From: Streptomyces sp. RPA4-2
Lineage (GTDB): Bacteria; Actinomycetota; Actinomycetes; Streptomycetales; Streptomycetaceae
DNA: 64,000 nt
Assembly (NCBI RefSeq): GCF_012273515.2
Contig: NZ_CP050975.2
Coordinates: forward strand, 8,866,001-8,930,000
Direction of reading: 5' to 3'
The notes under the pieces are model-generated. The model did no database searches, had not been told where the DNA came from, and was given only the letters and a program-made list of their open reading frames with translations. A program made the position numbers and the translations under genes. This document shows positions 41,591 to 50,617 of this stretch, piece after piece (within the stretch, counting starts at the first letter, position 1; every line of letters begins with the position of its first letter).

Positions 41591-44500
41591 TCAGCCGCGC
41601 AGCGTGGCGACCGGGCTGTTGTAGGCCTCCGCCGTCAGCACCGGGTGGCGGGACGAGCAGGCCTCCGCCGGCCAGGACAGCCGGACCGTCCGGGACTCGC
41701 CGGGCAGCAGCCACAGATAGTTGTCGCTGTACAGCGTCGGCAGTACACGACGGCCGTGCGCGTCCTCCAGCAGGGACAGCCGCACCATGGCGGCCACTGA
41801 CGACCCCTGGTTGCGGATGACCGCCGTCAGCTCGTGACGGTCACCTGAGCGCGAGACCTGGGTGATCCCGCCGGTCAGCTTCACCTGCTTCACCTTGTTC
41901 AGCCCGCGCAGCGCGTCGGCCTCGCGATAACGCCAGTAGGTGTTCCGCGACAGCTCCCGGCCCTTGGCGTCCTCCAGGGTCAGCCGGAGCAGGTGCAGGT
42001 CCGGAAGTCCGTCCGTCCACGCGGCGGTGAACGCCTTCGCGGTGTTCGCCCGCTCGACGTCCACCCTGGCTGTCACCGACCTGCCCAGCTGCCTGCCGGA
42101 CAGGTCGAACGTCCGGGCGGTCACCGTGGCCCCGCGCAGGTCTGCCGAGGTGTGGTTCACCGCGATCACCTGCCACTTGAGCGGATCGGCCTGCACATGC
42201 AGCGGTTCACAGGCCGAACGGGCGCCGTAGTAGGTGCCGTTGACGTCGAAGTCGTAGTCGTAGGTCTGCCAGACGGTGCTGTGCCAGGCCGGGTGGGACA
42301 TCCACAGCATCAGACCGGACGCGTTGTCCCAGAGGTTGGCGTTCCACGCCTCGAACATGGCGCGCGTGTTCTCGTAGTTGACGAACTGCGCCTTGCGCGC
42401 GAAGTCGTCCAGGTCTCCCGCCTCGCCGAGGCGTTCCTCGATGGCCGCCCGGTAGTTCTGCGGAGCCTGGTTCCCGTGCTCGCTCCAGTCGTGGTAGTAC
42501 CACGCCCCGCGGATCGGCCACTCCGGCTCGTCGCCCGTCATGCTGCGGGTGCTCGCCGCGGTGGACACGACCGGCATCCCGATCTCGGTGTGGAAACCGA
42601 AGTCGCGGCTGCCGTACGTGAGCGGATCGAAGTACTTCTCCGGCTCGACCCAGCCGTAGGGGCCGCCACCCGTGATGATGCCCCCCGCCGAGTTGTTCTG
42701 GTAGAGCAGGCCGGGCACCTGCCGTTCCACCGCCTCGCGCATCCCCTGGTCGATGGCGGCCGGCGGGTTGCCCTCGTTGGCACCGCACCACACGACCACA
42801 CTCGGGTGGATGCGGTACCGCAGCACGGTGTCGCGGGCGAGGGAGTTGAACGCCTCGTGGTCCGGCGGGTCCATGCCCCACGCGTTGGGGAAGTCGTTCC
42901 ACACCAGGATGCCGTGCCGGTCGCAGGCGGCGAAGAACTCCTCCCGGTCGCTGGAACCGACCCAGTTGCGGATCATGGTGAAGTTCATGTCCCGGTGCAT
43001 CCGGACCGCCGCGTCCATCCGCTCCGCCGGCATCCGGCGCAACAGTTCGTCCCAGCCCCAGTTGCCTCCCCGGGCAAGCACACGCACCCCGTTGACACTG
43101 ATCTTCAGCGGGTCCGGCGTGTTCGAGACGGACTTGACGTCAGTCCACTTCTGGCCGTCGTCGGACACCTGGATCACGTACGTCTTCGGGTACGCGGTCT
43201 CCCAGACGACGGCCACCCGGTCGAACGCGCGTGAGGAGCCGAGGTCCACCTGGATCCACTGGTTGTCCTCGTAGGCGGAGGACCAGCGGGTGCCCGCGTT
43301 CCCGTCGGTGGCGTGCGACGCGGGGTTGTCGCTCTCCTCGGTGGAGGCGGTGGCCTTCTGGCGCAGGGCGAGGTCGGTTCCGGGGTCGGAGCGGTCGACG
43401 ACCCCGAAGGACCACAGCGAGTTGCCCCAACTGGTGTTTCGCAGACCACAGTTCAAGCGCACATAGCGTGCCGTCTGCCGGTCGAAGTCCTCCACCTGAA
43501 GGCTGGCGTTGCCGTTGTTGAACGGCAACGGCACCGCCCCGTTGTCCACCGACTTCACGTCGGCCCAGTCCGAGCCGTTCGCGGAGACCTGCACCACGAA
43601 GCTCTTGGCGTACGCCTGCTCCCAGGTGAGGTCCACCCGGTCGAACGACTGGACGGAGCCGAGATCCACCCGGATCCACTGGTCGTCCTCGTAGGCGGAG
43701 GACCAGCGGGTGCCCGCGTTCCCGTCGGTGGCGTTGCCCGCGCCGTTGCCGTCCTGGTCGTTGCTGGAGGACTCGGCCGGGGCGTGCAGCGCGAGGTCGG
43801 TGCCCGGCCGCGTGCTGTCCCCCACGGACAGGGTCCAGAGCGAACTGCCCCAGGAGGTGGCCCGGGTCAGGCATCTGATGCGCACGTGGCGTGCCTGCTG
43901 CCGGTCGAAGGTGACCGTCTGCGTGTAGGCGTCGCCGGACGCGGTGAACACCAGCGGGATCTCGTACTCGTAGCCGAACTGCCGGATGCCGAAACGGGTG
44001 GTGCGCCGGTCGCTCTCCTGGCCGTCGGCGGACGCGGTGAGCGTGAGGTCGTGCAGGTGCGCCTCGCCGAGGCCGTTGGGCCACCACAGCTTGGGGCTGC
44101 GCACCTTCAACTGCGCGTAGGCGTCGGAGGTGAAGACGACGTCGACGCTCTCGCCGGCCTTCACGGTGACGCTCTTCGACACCCGCACGCCCTCGAAGGC
44201 GGCGGTGACCGTCACCCGACGGTCGGCCGAGTCGGCGTTGCGGACCGGGACGACCACGGTCAGCTCGGCGACCGACACGTCCGGGAGCGAGGGCAGCGCG
44301 GTGTCCACGCGCGGATCGCCGAGGACCACATGACCGGTCGACCGCAGCCGGACGTGGTTCCAGATGCCGGCCGCCCGGTCCCGGACGGCAGGCATCCAGT
44401 CCCAGCCCGAAGACGCCAGATAGGTGGGCGAGTTGAGGTTCATCTGCTGCGCGCCCGCATCCACCCAGGACTCGCCCAGCGGACCCTTGTCGCCGGGGCT

Positions 44501-45676
44501 GCCGGGGACGGGTATCGGAGTGATGCGCACGGCGAGCGCGTTGTCGCCGCTCCCGGTGAGCTGCTTGGTGACGTCGAAGGCGGCGCGCGCGAACGGATAC
44601 GTCAGGTCGCCGACCTGCTGGCCGTTGAGCCACACGTCGGCCTTGTGGTTGACGCCGTCGAACTCCAGCCACACGTGGCGCCCCGCACCGGTGCGCAGGC
44701 CCCGCGGCAGCGCGAAGTCCCGCTTGTACCACCAGGAGTGGCGCGAGAGCGCTTCCGGGACGTGCAGGTTGTTCAGACCCGACACCGGATCGGGGAGCTT
44801 GCCCTGTTCCACGAGCGAGCCGAGCACCGTACCGGGAACGGTCGCGGGCAGCCAGGTGCTGGTGTCGAAGGACGCCCGCGACAGACCGGCGCCGTCCGCA
44901 TTCGCCCAGTCGTCCATGGTGAGCCGCCAGCCCGACTCCAGGGGCACGGTCCCGTCGTCGGCGACCGAGAGCTTCGGGACGGGGCCGTGCTGGGTCTCCC
45001 AGTCGGTCCAGCCGGTGGCATCCGGGCGGTGCCCCTTGGAGCGGCCGTACACCTCGAAGCCGTTGAGGCCGAGCGGCAGCGGACTGGAGCGCTTCTGCGA
45101 GGTCATCCGCACCCAGCGCGCCGTCACCGGGCGGGCGAGCTGGATGTTCACCGCACCCCCGGTGCCCGCCGTGGTGCGGTGCACGGTGGTCCACGACTTA
45201 TTGTCCAGGGACGTCTCGACGACGAAGATCAGCGAATAGCTCGACTGGATCTCGTTGCCGGTGGTGCCGCTGTGGACGTTTCCGGAGGTCGGCGGAGTGT
45301 ACACCGGGTCGGAGGCGTCGGCCTCGAAGGTCAGGATGACCTGGTCGACGTCGCAGGCGGCCTGGAGGTCGATGGATATCCACTGCGGGTCGCCGTCCTC
45401 GGCCCGCCAGCCGCTGCCGCGGACACCGGGGGAGGAGAGGCGGTCGACGACGAACGAGCCGGGAGTCGCGGCGTAGGCCGTCGAGGAGACCGTGACGGGG
45501 CGGTGGAGCGCCAGCTCGCCATGGGTCGAGGAGGTGGCTGGTGCGCCGGTGGGGGCGGCGGCAGCGGTCGACACGGGGAGCGCGGTACCGAGACCGAAAC
45601 CGGCCAGCAGCGTGGTACCCGTGGTGACGATGGTCCGGCGCGACGGGTGGCGCGACGAGCCCGACTGATCAGTCAT
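41591..45676 (-). CDS. Tat-exported GH2 glycoside hydrolase with nested F5/8C domains
   Basis: The 1361-aa protein starts MTDQSGSSRHPSRRTIVTTG, a twin-Arg signal. An N-terminal F5/8C domain (about residues 50-212) is followed by GH2 sugar-binding (WWYKRDFALPRGLRTG) and Ig-like (LWWPNGLGEAHLHDLTL) domains. At about residue 570, two further F5/8C domains interrupt the protein; the GH2 scaffold resumes near 855 with SVNGVRVLARGGNWGWDELL. Catalytic acid/base Glu968 is in VWCGANEGNPP and nucleophile Glu1031 in FHTEIGMP. It resembles exo-beta-glucosaminidase or mannosidase types. Confidence 0.88.
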   Translation of the reverse strand: MTDQSGSSRHPSRRTIVTTGTTLLAGFGLGTALPVSTAAAAPTGAPATSSTHGELALHRPVTVSSTAYAATPGSFVVDRLSSPGVRGSGWRAEDGDPQWISIDLQAACDVDQVILTFEADASDPVYTPPTSGNVHSGTTGNEIQSSYSLIFVVETSLDNKSWTTVHRTTAGTGGAVNIQLARPVTARWVRMTSQKRSSPLPLGLNGFEVYGRSKGHRPDATGWTDWETQHGPVPKLSVADDGTVPLESGWRLTMDDWANADGAGLSRASFDTSTWLPATVPGTVLGSLVEQGKLPDPVSGLNNLHVPEALSRHSWWYKRDFALPRGLRTGAGRHVWLEFDGVNHKADVWLNGQQVGDLTYPFARAAFDVTKQLTGSGDNALAVRITPIPVPGSPGDKGPLGESWVDAGAQQMNLNSPTYLASSGWDWMPAVRDRAAGIWNHVRLRSTGHVVLGDPRVDTALPSLPDVSVAELTVVVPVRNADSADRRVTVTAAFEGVRVSKSVTVKAGESVDVVFTSDAYAQLKVRSPKLWWPNGLGEAHLHDLTLTASADGQESDRRTTRFGIRQFGYEYEIPLVFTASGDAYTQTVTFDRQQARHVRIRCLTRATSWGSSLWTLSVGDSTRPGTDLALHAPAESSSNDQDGNGAGNATDGNAGTRWSSAYEDDQWIRVDLGSVQSFDRVDLTWEQAYAKSFVVQVSANGSDWADVKSVDNGAVPLPFNNGNASLQVEDFDRQTARYVRLNCGLRNTSWGNSLWSFGVVDRSDPGTDLALRQKATASTEESDNPASHATDGNAGTRWSSAYEDNQWIQVDLGSSRAFDRVAVVWETAYPKTYVIQVSDDGQKWTDVKSVSNTPDPLKISVNGVRVLARGGNWGWDELLRRMPAERMDAAVRMHRDMNFTMIRNWVGSSDREEFFAACDRHGILVWNDFPNAWGMDPPDHEAFNSLARDTVLRYRIHPSVVVWCGANEGNPPAAIDQGMREAVERQVPGLLYQNNSAGGIITGGGPYGWVEPEKYFDPLTYGSRDFGFHTEIGMPVVSTAASTRSMTGDEPEWPIRGAWYYHDWSEHGNQAPQNYRAAIEERLGEAGDLDDFARKAQFVNYENTRAMFEAWNANLWDNASGLMLWMSHPAWHSTVWQTYDYDFDVNGTYYGARSACEPLHVQADPLKWQVIAVNHTSADLRGATVTARTFDLSGRQLGRSVTARVDVERANTAKAFTAAWTDGLPDLHLLRLTLEDAKGRELSRNTYWRYREADALRGLNKVKQVKLTGGITQVSRSGDRHELTAVIRNQGSSVAAMVRLSLLEDAHGRRVLPTLYSDNYLWLLPGESRTVRLSWPAEACSSRHPVLTAEAYNSPVATLRG
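43250..43314 (-). repeat. Internal repeat of the F5/8C domains, copy 1
   Basis: It matches 43670-43734 nearly base for base at an offset of exactly 420 bp (one mismatch in the 62 bases compared). It encodes NATDGNAGTRWSSAYEDNQW-like sequence in each domain. Such identity at synonymous positions implies recent tandem domain duplication or gene conversion. Confidence 0.8.
43670..43734 (-). repeat. Internal repeat of the F5/8C domains, copy 2
   Basis: Partner of 43250-43314. Flanking domain sequence is less similar, so the identical part is a conserved patch rather than the whole domain. Confidence 0.8.
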
Positions 45677-46279
45677 GTGTGTGACGTCCCATCAAATTGC
45701 GGCGCAAGCCGAACCTGCTCCGCGTGTCCCGTGCGGAGCAGGAATGACAACGTTGCCAAAGGCTGTGTCGCGAAGCCGCTCATGTCAACCCCCGAACTCC
45801 CGACCGGCGGGTGACGGCTCGTCTGGTCCGTGTGGCGACCTCGACGGATGATGGCTGCAGCGAACTCATCGGGCCCCGGCTTCCGTTCCGCGTGTCGGCG
45901 GCCCGCTCGGAGTGGCCGCGTCGGCCCGCCGCGCGGCGGGCCGACGGGCGTGCGTCACCCGCGCGACGCCGGGGCGCCGGGCCGTCTTGCTACCAGACGT
46001 GAGCGCTCCCGCCGCGAAATAGAAGGTTTCGTACGGATCCCAGGAGCGATTCATTCACCTTGCGTGATCGGTGTGCCGTCACCGTGCCCGACCGTCGGCA
46101 TCGCAGCGTCGGCCGTCCCGCCGCGAACAGCCGTCGCTGCCGGCCCTCCGGCGGCGCGGGAGTGGGAGTCGTCGGATCCGGGGAGGACGGTCGGCGGTCC
46201 CCCGAACGGCGGGGGAGCATTGCGATCGCGATCACGATCACGTGCGGCGGTCCGAAGCCAAGGTTGTTTGGTTCGAGGT
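45677..46279. other. Spacer upstream of the GH2 gene
   Basis: No supported gene in about 600 bp. GH2 promoter elements should lie near 45680-45800. Segments around 46195-46250 have repeated GCGATC (GCGATCGCGATCACGATCAC at 46220). Open frames here on either strand look non-coding. Confidence 0.4.
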
Positions 46280-46430
46280 TCAGGTGTCGCGCCAGTTGGG
46301 GGTGGATTCGCGGGTGAGTCGGGGGCTTATGAGGTCGATCATCGCGACGTGGATTATGGCTTCGGAGCGGTGGGGGCGGGTTTCGTAGTCGCGGGCCAGG
46401 CGGCGGTGATGCATGAGCCGGCCGGTTGGG
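46280..46430 (-). pseudogene. IS5 transposase C-terminal fragment (exon-like flank of intron)
   Basis: It reads GRLMHHRRLARDYETRPHRS, EAIIHVAMIDLISPRLTRES, TPNWRDT and stops at 46280. It corresponds to GWIMMHRRLARDYETLPASS, EAMIHVASID of the element at 5150-5977, here with the proper C-terminus. The upstream part is replaced by group II intron sequence. Confidence 0.75.
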
Positions 46431-46487
46431 TCGGCCGCGCGGTGAGGTGCCTGCCGTGGCAGGTCCTGTTCCGGGCGGCCTCCCACC

Positions 46488-46522
46488 GAACCGGACATGA
46501 CGGTTTCCCTGTCATCCGGCTC
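46488..46522 (-). ncRNA. Group II intron domain V
   Basis: On the minus strand, GAGCCGGATGACAGG GAAA CCGTCATGTCCGGTTC forms the canonical 34-35-nt domain V hairpin: GAGCCG... pairs with ...CGGTTC, with a GAAA tetraloop and the catalytic AGC in the 5' strand. This is the most conserved part of group II introns. Confidence 0.8.
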
Positions 46523-46530
46523 TCCAGTGA

Positions 46531-47085
46531 CTACTGCGTGTGTGGTCTGGCCGGCCTTTCCGCATGGATGCGGTCGTGGCAGGTGTCGCAGGCCACGACC
46601 GTCTTGCGGCGCCGGTGGAGCATGACGCGCGCCCAGTCGGAAGGCTGCCATCCGGCATGTGCGAGGTCGGCGAGAGCGCGGACGTGGTGCACTTGCACGT
46701 TGCCCTTGCTTCCGCGGATCTCGCAGGTATCCGCCAGGAGTCTCGCGATGAGTTCCTTCTGCGGATAGTCCACCCGGATCGGCTCCCGATCGGCGAGTTC
46801 CGCCGCTCGTTGCCGTTGGAGGGTAATTCCGCCGAACCGTGCCACCAGTGGCTTTCTGTTCTTCCGCTCGATTCGGGCGTCGAAGCAGACGCGAGGCCCG
46901 TTGGGGGTATCGACTCTGACCCTGTGCTTGGCAGCCATCTTCGATACTGACGAACGGTGCTTGGCGGCAAGGGTCTTGAGCATTGCTGTCTCCATGACCC
47001 ATTGCAGTCGGTGCAGCCGGAAGACATCTCCGGCGAGCAGGTAGTACTGGACAACGCCCCGGTAAACGGTCCCGAACGTCGTCTG
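46531..47085 (-). pseudogene. Group II intron maturase C-terminus (domain X and HNH)
   Basis: It reads TVYRGVVQYYLLAGDVFRLH, RLQWVMETAMLKTLAAKHRS, SVSKMAAKHRVRVDTPNGPR (domain X), then ARFGGITLQRQRAAELADRE and the HNH-type block NVQVHHVRALADLAHAG, RRKTVVACDTCHDRIHAERP. Reverse-transcriptase domains 0-7, normally about 400 residues before this, are absent. HNH residues (HH of VQVHH, CxxCH) are preserved. The intron cannot retrotranspose without the missing part. Confidence 0.85.
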
Positions 47086-47502
47086 GGTCGGCCGACGACG
47101 CCGGCCACGGCCGGGATCTTGTCGAGCAGGGGCAGGAGTTGGGTGACGTCGTTGCGTTTTCCGTCGGTCAGTGACACCGCGAGCGGGATGCCCTGGGCGT
47201 CGGTGATGATGTGGTGCTTGCTGCCCCGACGTGTGCGGTCGACTGGGCTGGGTCCACTTTTGGGCCCAGCCGAGCGGCCCGCACGTGGGAGGAGTCGATC
47301 ACCGCCCGCGACCAGTCCAGCTTCTGCGCGGCCCGCAGCTTCTTCAGCAGCACCAGGTGCAGTTCGTCCCACAGGCCGGCGTCGTTCCATGCGGCCAGGC
47401 GCCGCCAGCAGGTCATGGCCGAGCCGAAGCCCAGCTCCTGGGGCAGGTACTCCCACTGGATGCCGGTGTGCAGGACGAACAGGATCATCAACAGCTTCTG
47501 TT
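47086..47502 (-). pseudogene. IS5-family transposase central fragment
   Basis: It reads MILFVLHTGIQWEYLPQELG, FGSAMTCWRRLAAWNDAGLW, SRAVIDSSHVRAARLGPKVD (first Asp), then after a frameshift near 47220 RRGSKHHIITDAQGIPLAVS, LTDGKRNDVTQLLPLLDKI, ending at GRP where intron sequence begins. The N-terminus is cut near an in-frame TAA at 47503 and the C-terminal Glu is lost. Confidence 0.8.
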
Positions 47503-47628
47503 AGGACCTCTCAGTGCCGGCGGCACGGTCCGAGCTGCGCCACCTCGCCAGCGCCTACGGAGCCGTCAGGGCCGCGTGACCGATCGCCCCGGTCGACCAG
47601 GAGCGCGAGGTTGCGGCAAGGGTTGCGC

Positions 47629-49890
47629 CTATCTGTTCGCGCTAGGGGTTGCGCCTACTGGTGCGCGGCCCGCAGGACCGTCCCTGTGTCCGTGCAGGTC
47701 ACCACGCTGCTTTGCCGTGGTCGGCCTGCTGACATCCCCGTTGCGGCTGCTCTGCGCATCTCCCTGGGCGCGGGGGCCGGTGGCTGGTGGGAGGGCGAGT
47801 TCGGCCCAGATGGTCTTTCCGTCGGACTGCTGCCGGGTGCCCCAGCGCTCGGCGAGTTGCGCCACGATGAACAGTCCGCGTCCGCCCTCGTCGAAGGTGC
47901 GGGCCCGGCGCAGGTGAGGGGCGGTGTTGGAGCTGTCGGACACTTCGCAGATCAGGGTGTCGTGTCGGATCAGGCGCAGCTGCACGGGGCTGCCGCCGTA
48001 GCGGATGGCGTTGGTGACCAGCTCGCTGACTACGAGTTCCGCGAGGAACGCCGCCTCCGGCAGCCCCCAGCGAGCCACCTGCAGCGAGGCCAGATCGCGG
48101 GCGCGGGCGACCTCGGAGAGGTCGTCCAGCAGCTCCCAGGCGATGGTGTGCCCGTCGTCCAGGGCCCGGGTGCGGGCGACGACGAGGGCGATGTCGTCGC
48201 GGGTGCGGTCGTCGCGGGTGCGGTCGTCGACCAGCAGGTCCAGTACGTGGTCGCAGGCCTCCTGCAACGTGGGCTTCGACTCGGACAGGACTTCGAGCAG
48301 GCGCTCGAGGCGTTCGTCCAGGCCGTGGCGGGGAGATTCGACGAGGCCGTCGGTGTACAGAGCGAGGAGACTGCCCTCAGGCAGCTGGATCTCGGCGGTC
48401 TCGAAGGGCAGGCCGCCCACGCCCAGCGGGGGACCGGCCGGGAGGTCGAGGAAGCGGGCGCCCTCCCCGGGGCGCACCACGGCCGGCGGGGGGTGGCCGG
48501 CCCGGGCGGCGGTGCACCGCCGCGAGATCGGGTCGTAGACCATGTATAGGCAGGTCGCGACGAACTCGCCGACATCCGCATCGGCGACCGCGTCCTCGCC
48601 CGAGCCCGCCGGGGTGGGGGCAGTCTCGCTCTGCAGCCGGATGACGATGTCGTCGAGGTGGGTGAGTAGCTCGTCGGGCGGCAGGTCGATGTCGGCGAGG
48701 GTGCGCACCGCGGTACGCAGCCGCCCCATCGCCGCCGAGGCGCGGATGCCGTGCCCGACCACGTCGCCCACGACCAGGGCGACCCGGGCCCCGGACAGCG
48801 GGATCACGTCGTACCAGTCGCCCCCCACGCCCGCCTCGATATCCGCGGGCAGATAGCGGGCGACCGCCTGCACGGCCGGCTGCGGCGGGACTGCCTGGGG
48901 CAGCAGGCTGCGCTGCAGTGCTACCGAGGTGGCGCGCTCGTGGGTGTAGCGGCGGGCGTTGTCCACGCACACCGCGGCCCGCGCCGCGATCTCCTGCGCG
49001 AGCAGCACGTCGTCGGCGTCGAAGGGGTCCCGGTGCCGGGACCGGGTGAACAGCGCCGCACCGAGGGTCACCCCGCGGGCGCGCAGCGGGACCGCCAGCG
49101 TGGAGTGCGGCGCCTGCGTGCCGGTGCCGTTCGGATCGGCGGGCCAGCACTCCTCGCCGTCTGCGGCGTCGGTGAACTGCCCGTGCATGGGGACGCCCCG
49201 CAACAGGCTCAGGGCCGGCATCGAACCCCTGCGGTAGGTGACGGTACTGCTGTCGGGCGGTGCGGCGGCTGCGAGCGCGGCCGGCACCGACCGGCGGGCG
49301 GCGCGGCGAAGGGTGACCGGGCCTGCGTGCGGCCCCCGCGCGGGCTCCTCGCCCTTGAGGACGGGATCGAAGAGGTCGACCGCGGCTTGGTCCGCGAAGC
49401 GGCGCACGGCGACCTCGGCGAGCTCCTCGGCGGTGCGGGCAACGTCCAGGGTGCCGCCGACCCGGGTGCTGGCCTCGCTGAGCAGCGTGAGCCGCTCCCG
49501 GGCGACCATCAGGCCTTTCAGGCTTCTTTCCGCGGCGATACGGGCGCGGCAGACGGCCAGGCTGACCAGGATCGAGGCGACCAGCGCGGTGACGACGGTG
49601 ATCCGGCTGGCGTGGGACATGGACGGCAGCAGAATGCCGTAGGCAAGGATGGCGACGACCAGGTTCGCCAGGCCCACGATCAGGGTCTGCCGTAGCGGCA
49701 GCAGAGCGGCGGCCACGACCGGGATCAGCGTGGAGTACTCGGCCATCCCCATGACCTGCATGCCCGCGGCGGCCAGGACCAACCGCGCGCCCGCGACCAC
49801 CACCACGGCGATCAGCAGGGTGATGAAGGCGGCCCGGACGGACGGGGCGGCGGTCCCGGTTCGACGGGGGACCAGCGGGGTGCGGTGCAT
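47629..49890 (-). CDS. Sensor PP2C phosphatase (TM-GAF-PP2C-HATPase)
   Basis: Start ATG 49890 after GAGGAGGACGTC. Order: four TM helices (residues 15-125), a GAF domain (about 140-320, VRRFADQAAVDLFDPVLKGE), PP2C (GVGGDWYDVIPLSGARVALV, VGDVVGHGIRASAAMG, LYTDGLVESPRHGLDERLE), and a C-terminal HATPase_c anti-sigma domain (FLAELVVSELVTNAIRYGG, DEGGRGLFIV). Between them DDRTRDDRTRDD marks a short in-frame duplication. It likely couples a membrane or cytosolic signal to partner switching. It may target STAS proteins such as those at 3529 or 39786. Confidence 0.9.
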   Translation of the reverse strand: MHRTPLVPRRTGTAAPSVRAAFITLLIAVVVVAGARLVLAAAGMQVMGMAEYSTLIPVVAAALLPLRQTLIVGLANLVVAILAYGILLPSMSHASRITVVTALVASILVSLAVCRARIAAERSLKGLMVARERLTLLSEASTRVGGTLDVARTAEELAEVAVRRFADQAAVDLFDPVLKGEEPARGPHAGPVTLRRAARRSVPAALAAAAPPDSSTVTYRRGSMPALSLLRGVPMHGQFTDAADGEECWPADPNGTGTQAPHSTLAVPLRARGVTLGAALFTRSRHRDPFDADDVLLAQEIAARAAVCVDNARRYTHERATSVALQRSLLPQAVPPQPAVQAVARYLPADIEAGVGGDWYDVIPLSGARVALVVGDVVGHGIRASAAMGRLRTAVRTLADIDLPPDELLTHLDDIVIRLQSETAPTPAGSGEDAVADADVGEFVATCLYMVYDPISRRCTAARAGHPPPAVVRPGEGARFLDLPAGPPLGVGGLPFETAEIQLPEGSLLALYTDGLVESPRHGLDERLERLLEVLSESKPTLQEACDHVLDLLVDDRTRDDRTRDDIALVVARTRALDDGHTIAWELLDDLSEVARARDLASLQVARWGLPEAAFLAELVVSELVTNAIRYGGSPVQLRLIRHDTLICEVSDSSNTAPHLRRARTFDEGGRGLFIVAQLAERWGTRQQSDGKTIWAELALPPATGPRAQGDAQSSRNGDVSRPTTAKQRGDLHGHRDGPAGRAPVGATPSANR

Positions 49891-50326
49891 GACGTCGTCC
49901 TCCTCGGGCCGGCTGCCGTACGGCGAGGCGACCGGGAAACGGGCGGGCAGTGGCATCCACGCGGGGCTACCGGTGACCGGTGAAAGTGCTGGTCACAGGC
50001 CGGTGATCAGACCGATAGCCGAAAGCAGCCAAGAATTCTTGATATGTCGCCTGATAGTAGAAATTTACGCCGTGTCGGTGGGCCGCTTCCACAGCGAACG
50101 TGCCCGGCCCGCCGCGGCCGGCCGGAAGGAGCAGCGATACGGCAGAGGCGGCCGTTGCGTGCCGGGTGCGGCATGGGTGTGACGCCGACTGGAGCCTGTA
50201 CGTTCCCGTGCCCCCCGCGACCGGCATTGTCCTGGCGGAGGCCCGGGTCACCGTCCCGAGCCGCCGGTAGCCGACCCCCGGGCGCCCGCTGCAACACCTG
50301 ATCGGAGTTTTTCCGGTCAGGTGTGC
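49891..50326. other. Spacer after the phosphatase start
   Basis: No supported gene. It carries the phosphatase promoter region and a hairpin at 50294-50324. The AT-rich stretch near 50030-50075 (AAGAATTCTTGATATGTCG) is unusual for this GC-rich window and may be a promoter or foreign DNA. Confidence 0.4.
50294..50324. terminator. Hairpin ACACCTGATCGG / CCGGTCAGGTGT
   Basis: The arms (50294-50305, 50313-50324) pair with one G-T mismatch around the loop AGTTTTT. It lies just before the IS110 remnant, so it may be part of that element's end. Function uncertain. Confidence 0.4.
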
Positions 50327-50403
50327 AACGCGGCATCGTCAAACGCCGCGGCCACATGAAAGCCCTCGTCGCCGTCGCCCGCTCCATCCTGGTCTCTAAA
50401 TGA
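50327..50403 (+). pseudogene. IS110-type transposase tail
   Basis: QRGIVKRRGHMKALVAVARS followed by ILVSK and a stop at 50403 resembles the very end of IS110-family transposases (RRGHK.A..AVARS.L). Only 25 residues remain. Confidence 0.5.
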
Positions 50404-50449
50404 TCTCTGAGTGGCCTCGGGCATGTGGGCTGCTGTACGGCTTGGTGGT

Positions 50450-50585
50450 CTATCCGGCGAGGGCGTGGTTATGCATCCGTGCGACGCCGAGCATGGCGTG
50501 GTGGACGCCGTCGCCTTTGAGTCGACAGTCGCGGAGAATCTTCCAGGTCTTCATGCGTGCGAAGACGTGTTCGACGCGGGGTTAG
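50450..50585 (-). pseudogene. IS5-family transposase tail
   Basis: Minus strand: RVEHVFARMKTWKILRDCRL, KGDGVHHAMLGVARMHNHAL, AG then TAG at 50450. VEHVFARMK..K.LRDCR.KGDGVHHA is the typical end of one group of Streptomyces IS5 transposases. It contains the catalytic Glu region only. Confidence 0.75.
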
Positions 50586-50617
50586 CTCCGCAACTCCCGT
50601 CGGGCGATCACGGAGGA

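Larger units (their letters stand above)
46435..47085 (-). mobile_element. 3' remnant of a group II intron
   Basis: The remnant holds the maturase C-terminus followed by domain V (46488-46522) and a short hairpin like domain VI (CCTGCC acg GGCAGG near 46450-46463). Its 3' edge meets transposase coding sequence at about 46430, so the intron had inserted into an IS5-type transposase. The 5' half of the intron, including RNA domains I-IV and the reverse transcriptase, is gone; at about 47086 it joins another transposase remnant. Confidence 0.75.

Noticed and set aside
43313..45814. An 833-residue plus-strand frame opposite the GH2 gene
   Set aside because: Antisense shadow; composition is repetitive Gly/Val/Arg and no motif appears.
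48377..49960. A 527-residue minus frame overlapping the PP2C sensor
   Set aside because: Out-of-frame shadow, arginine-rich, while the in-frame product has the full domain set.
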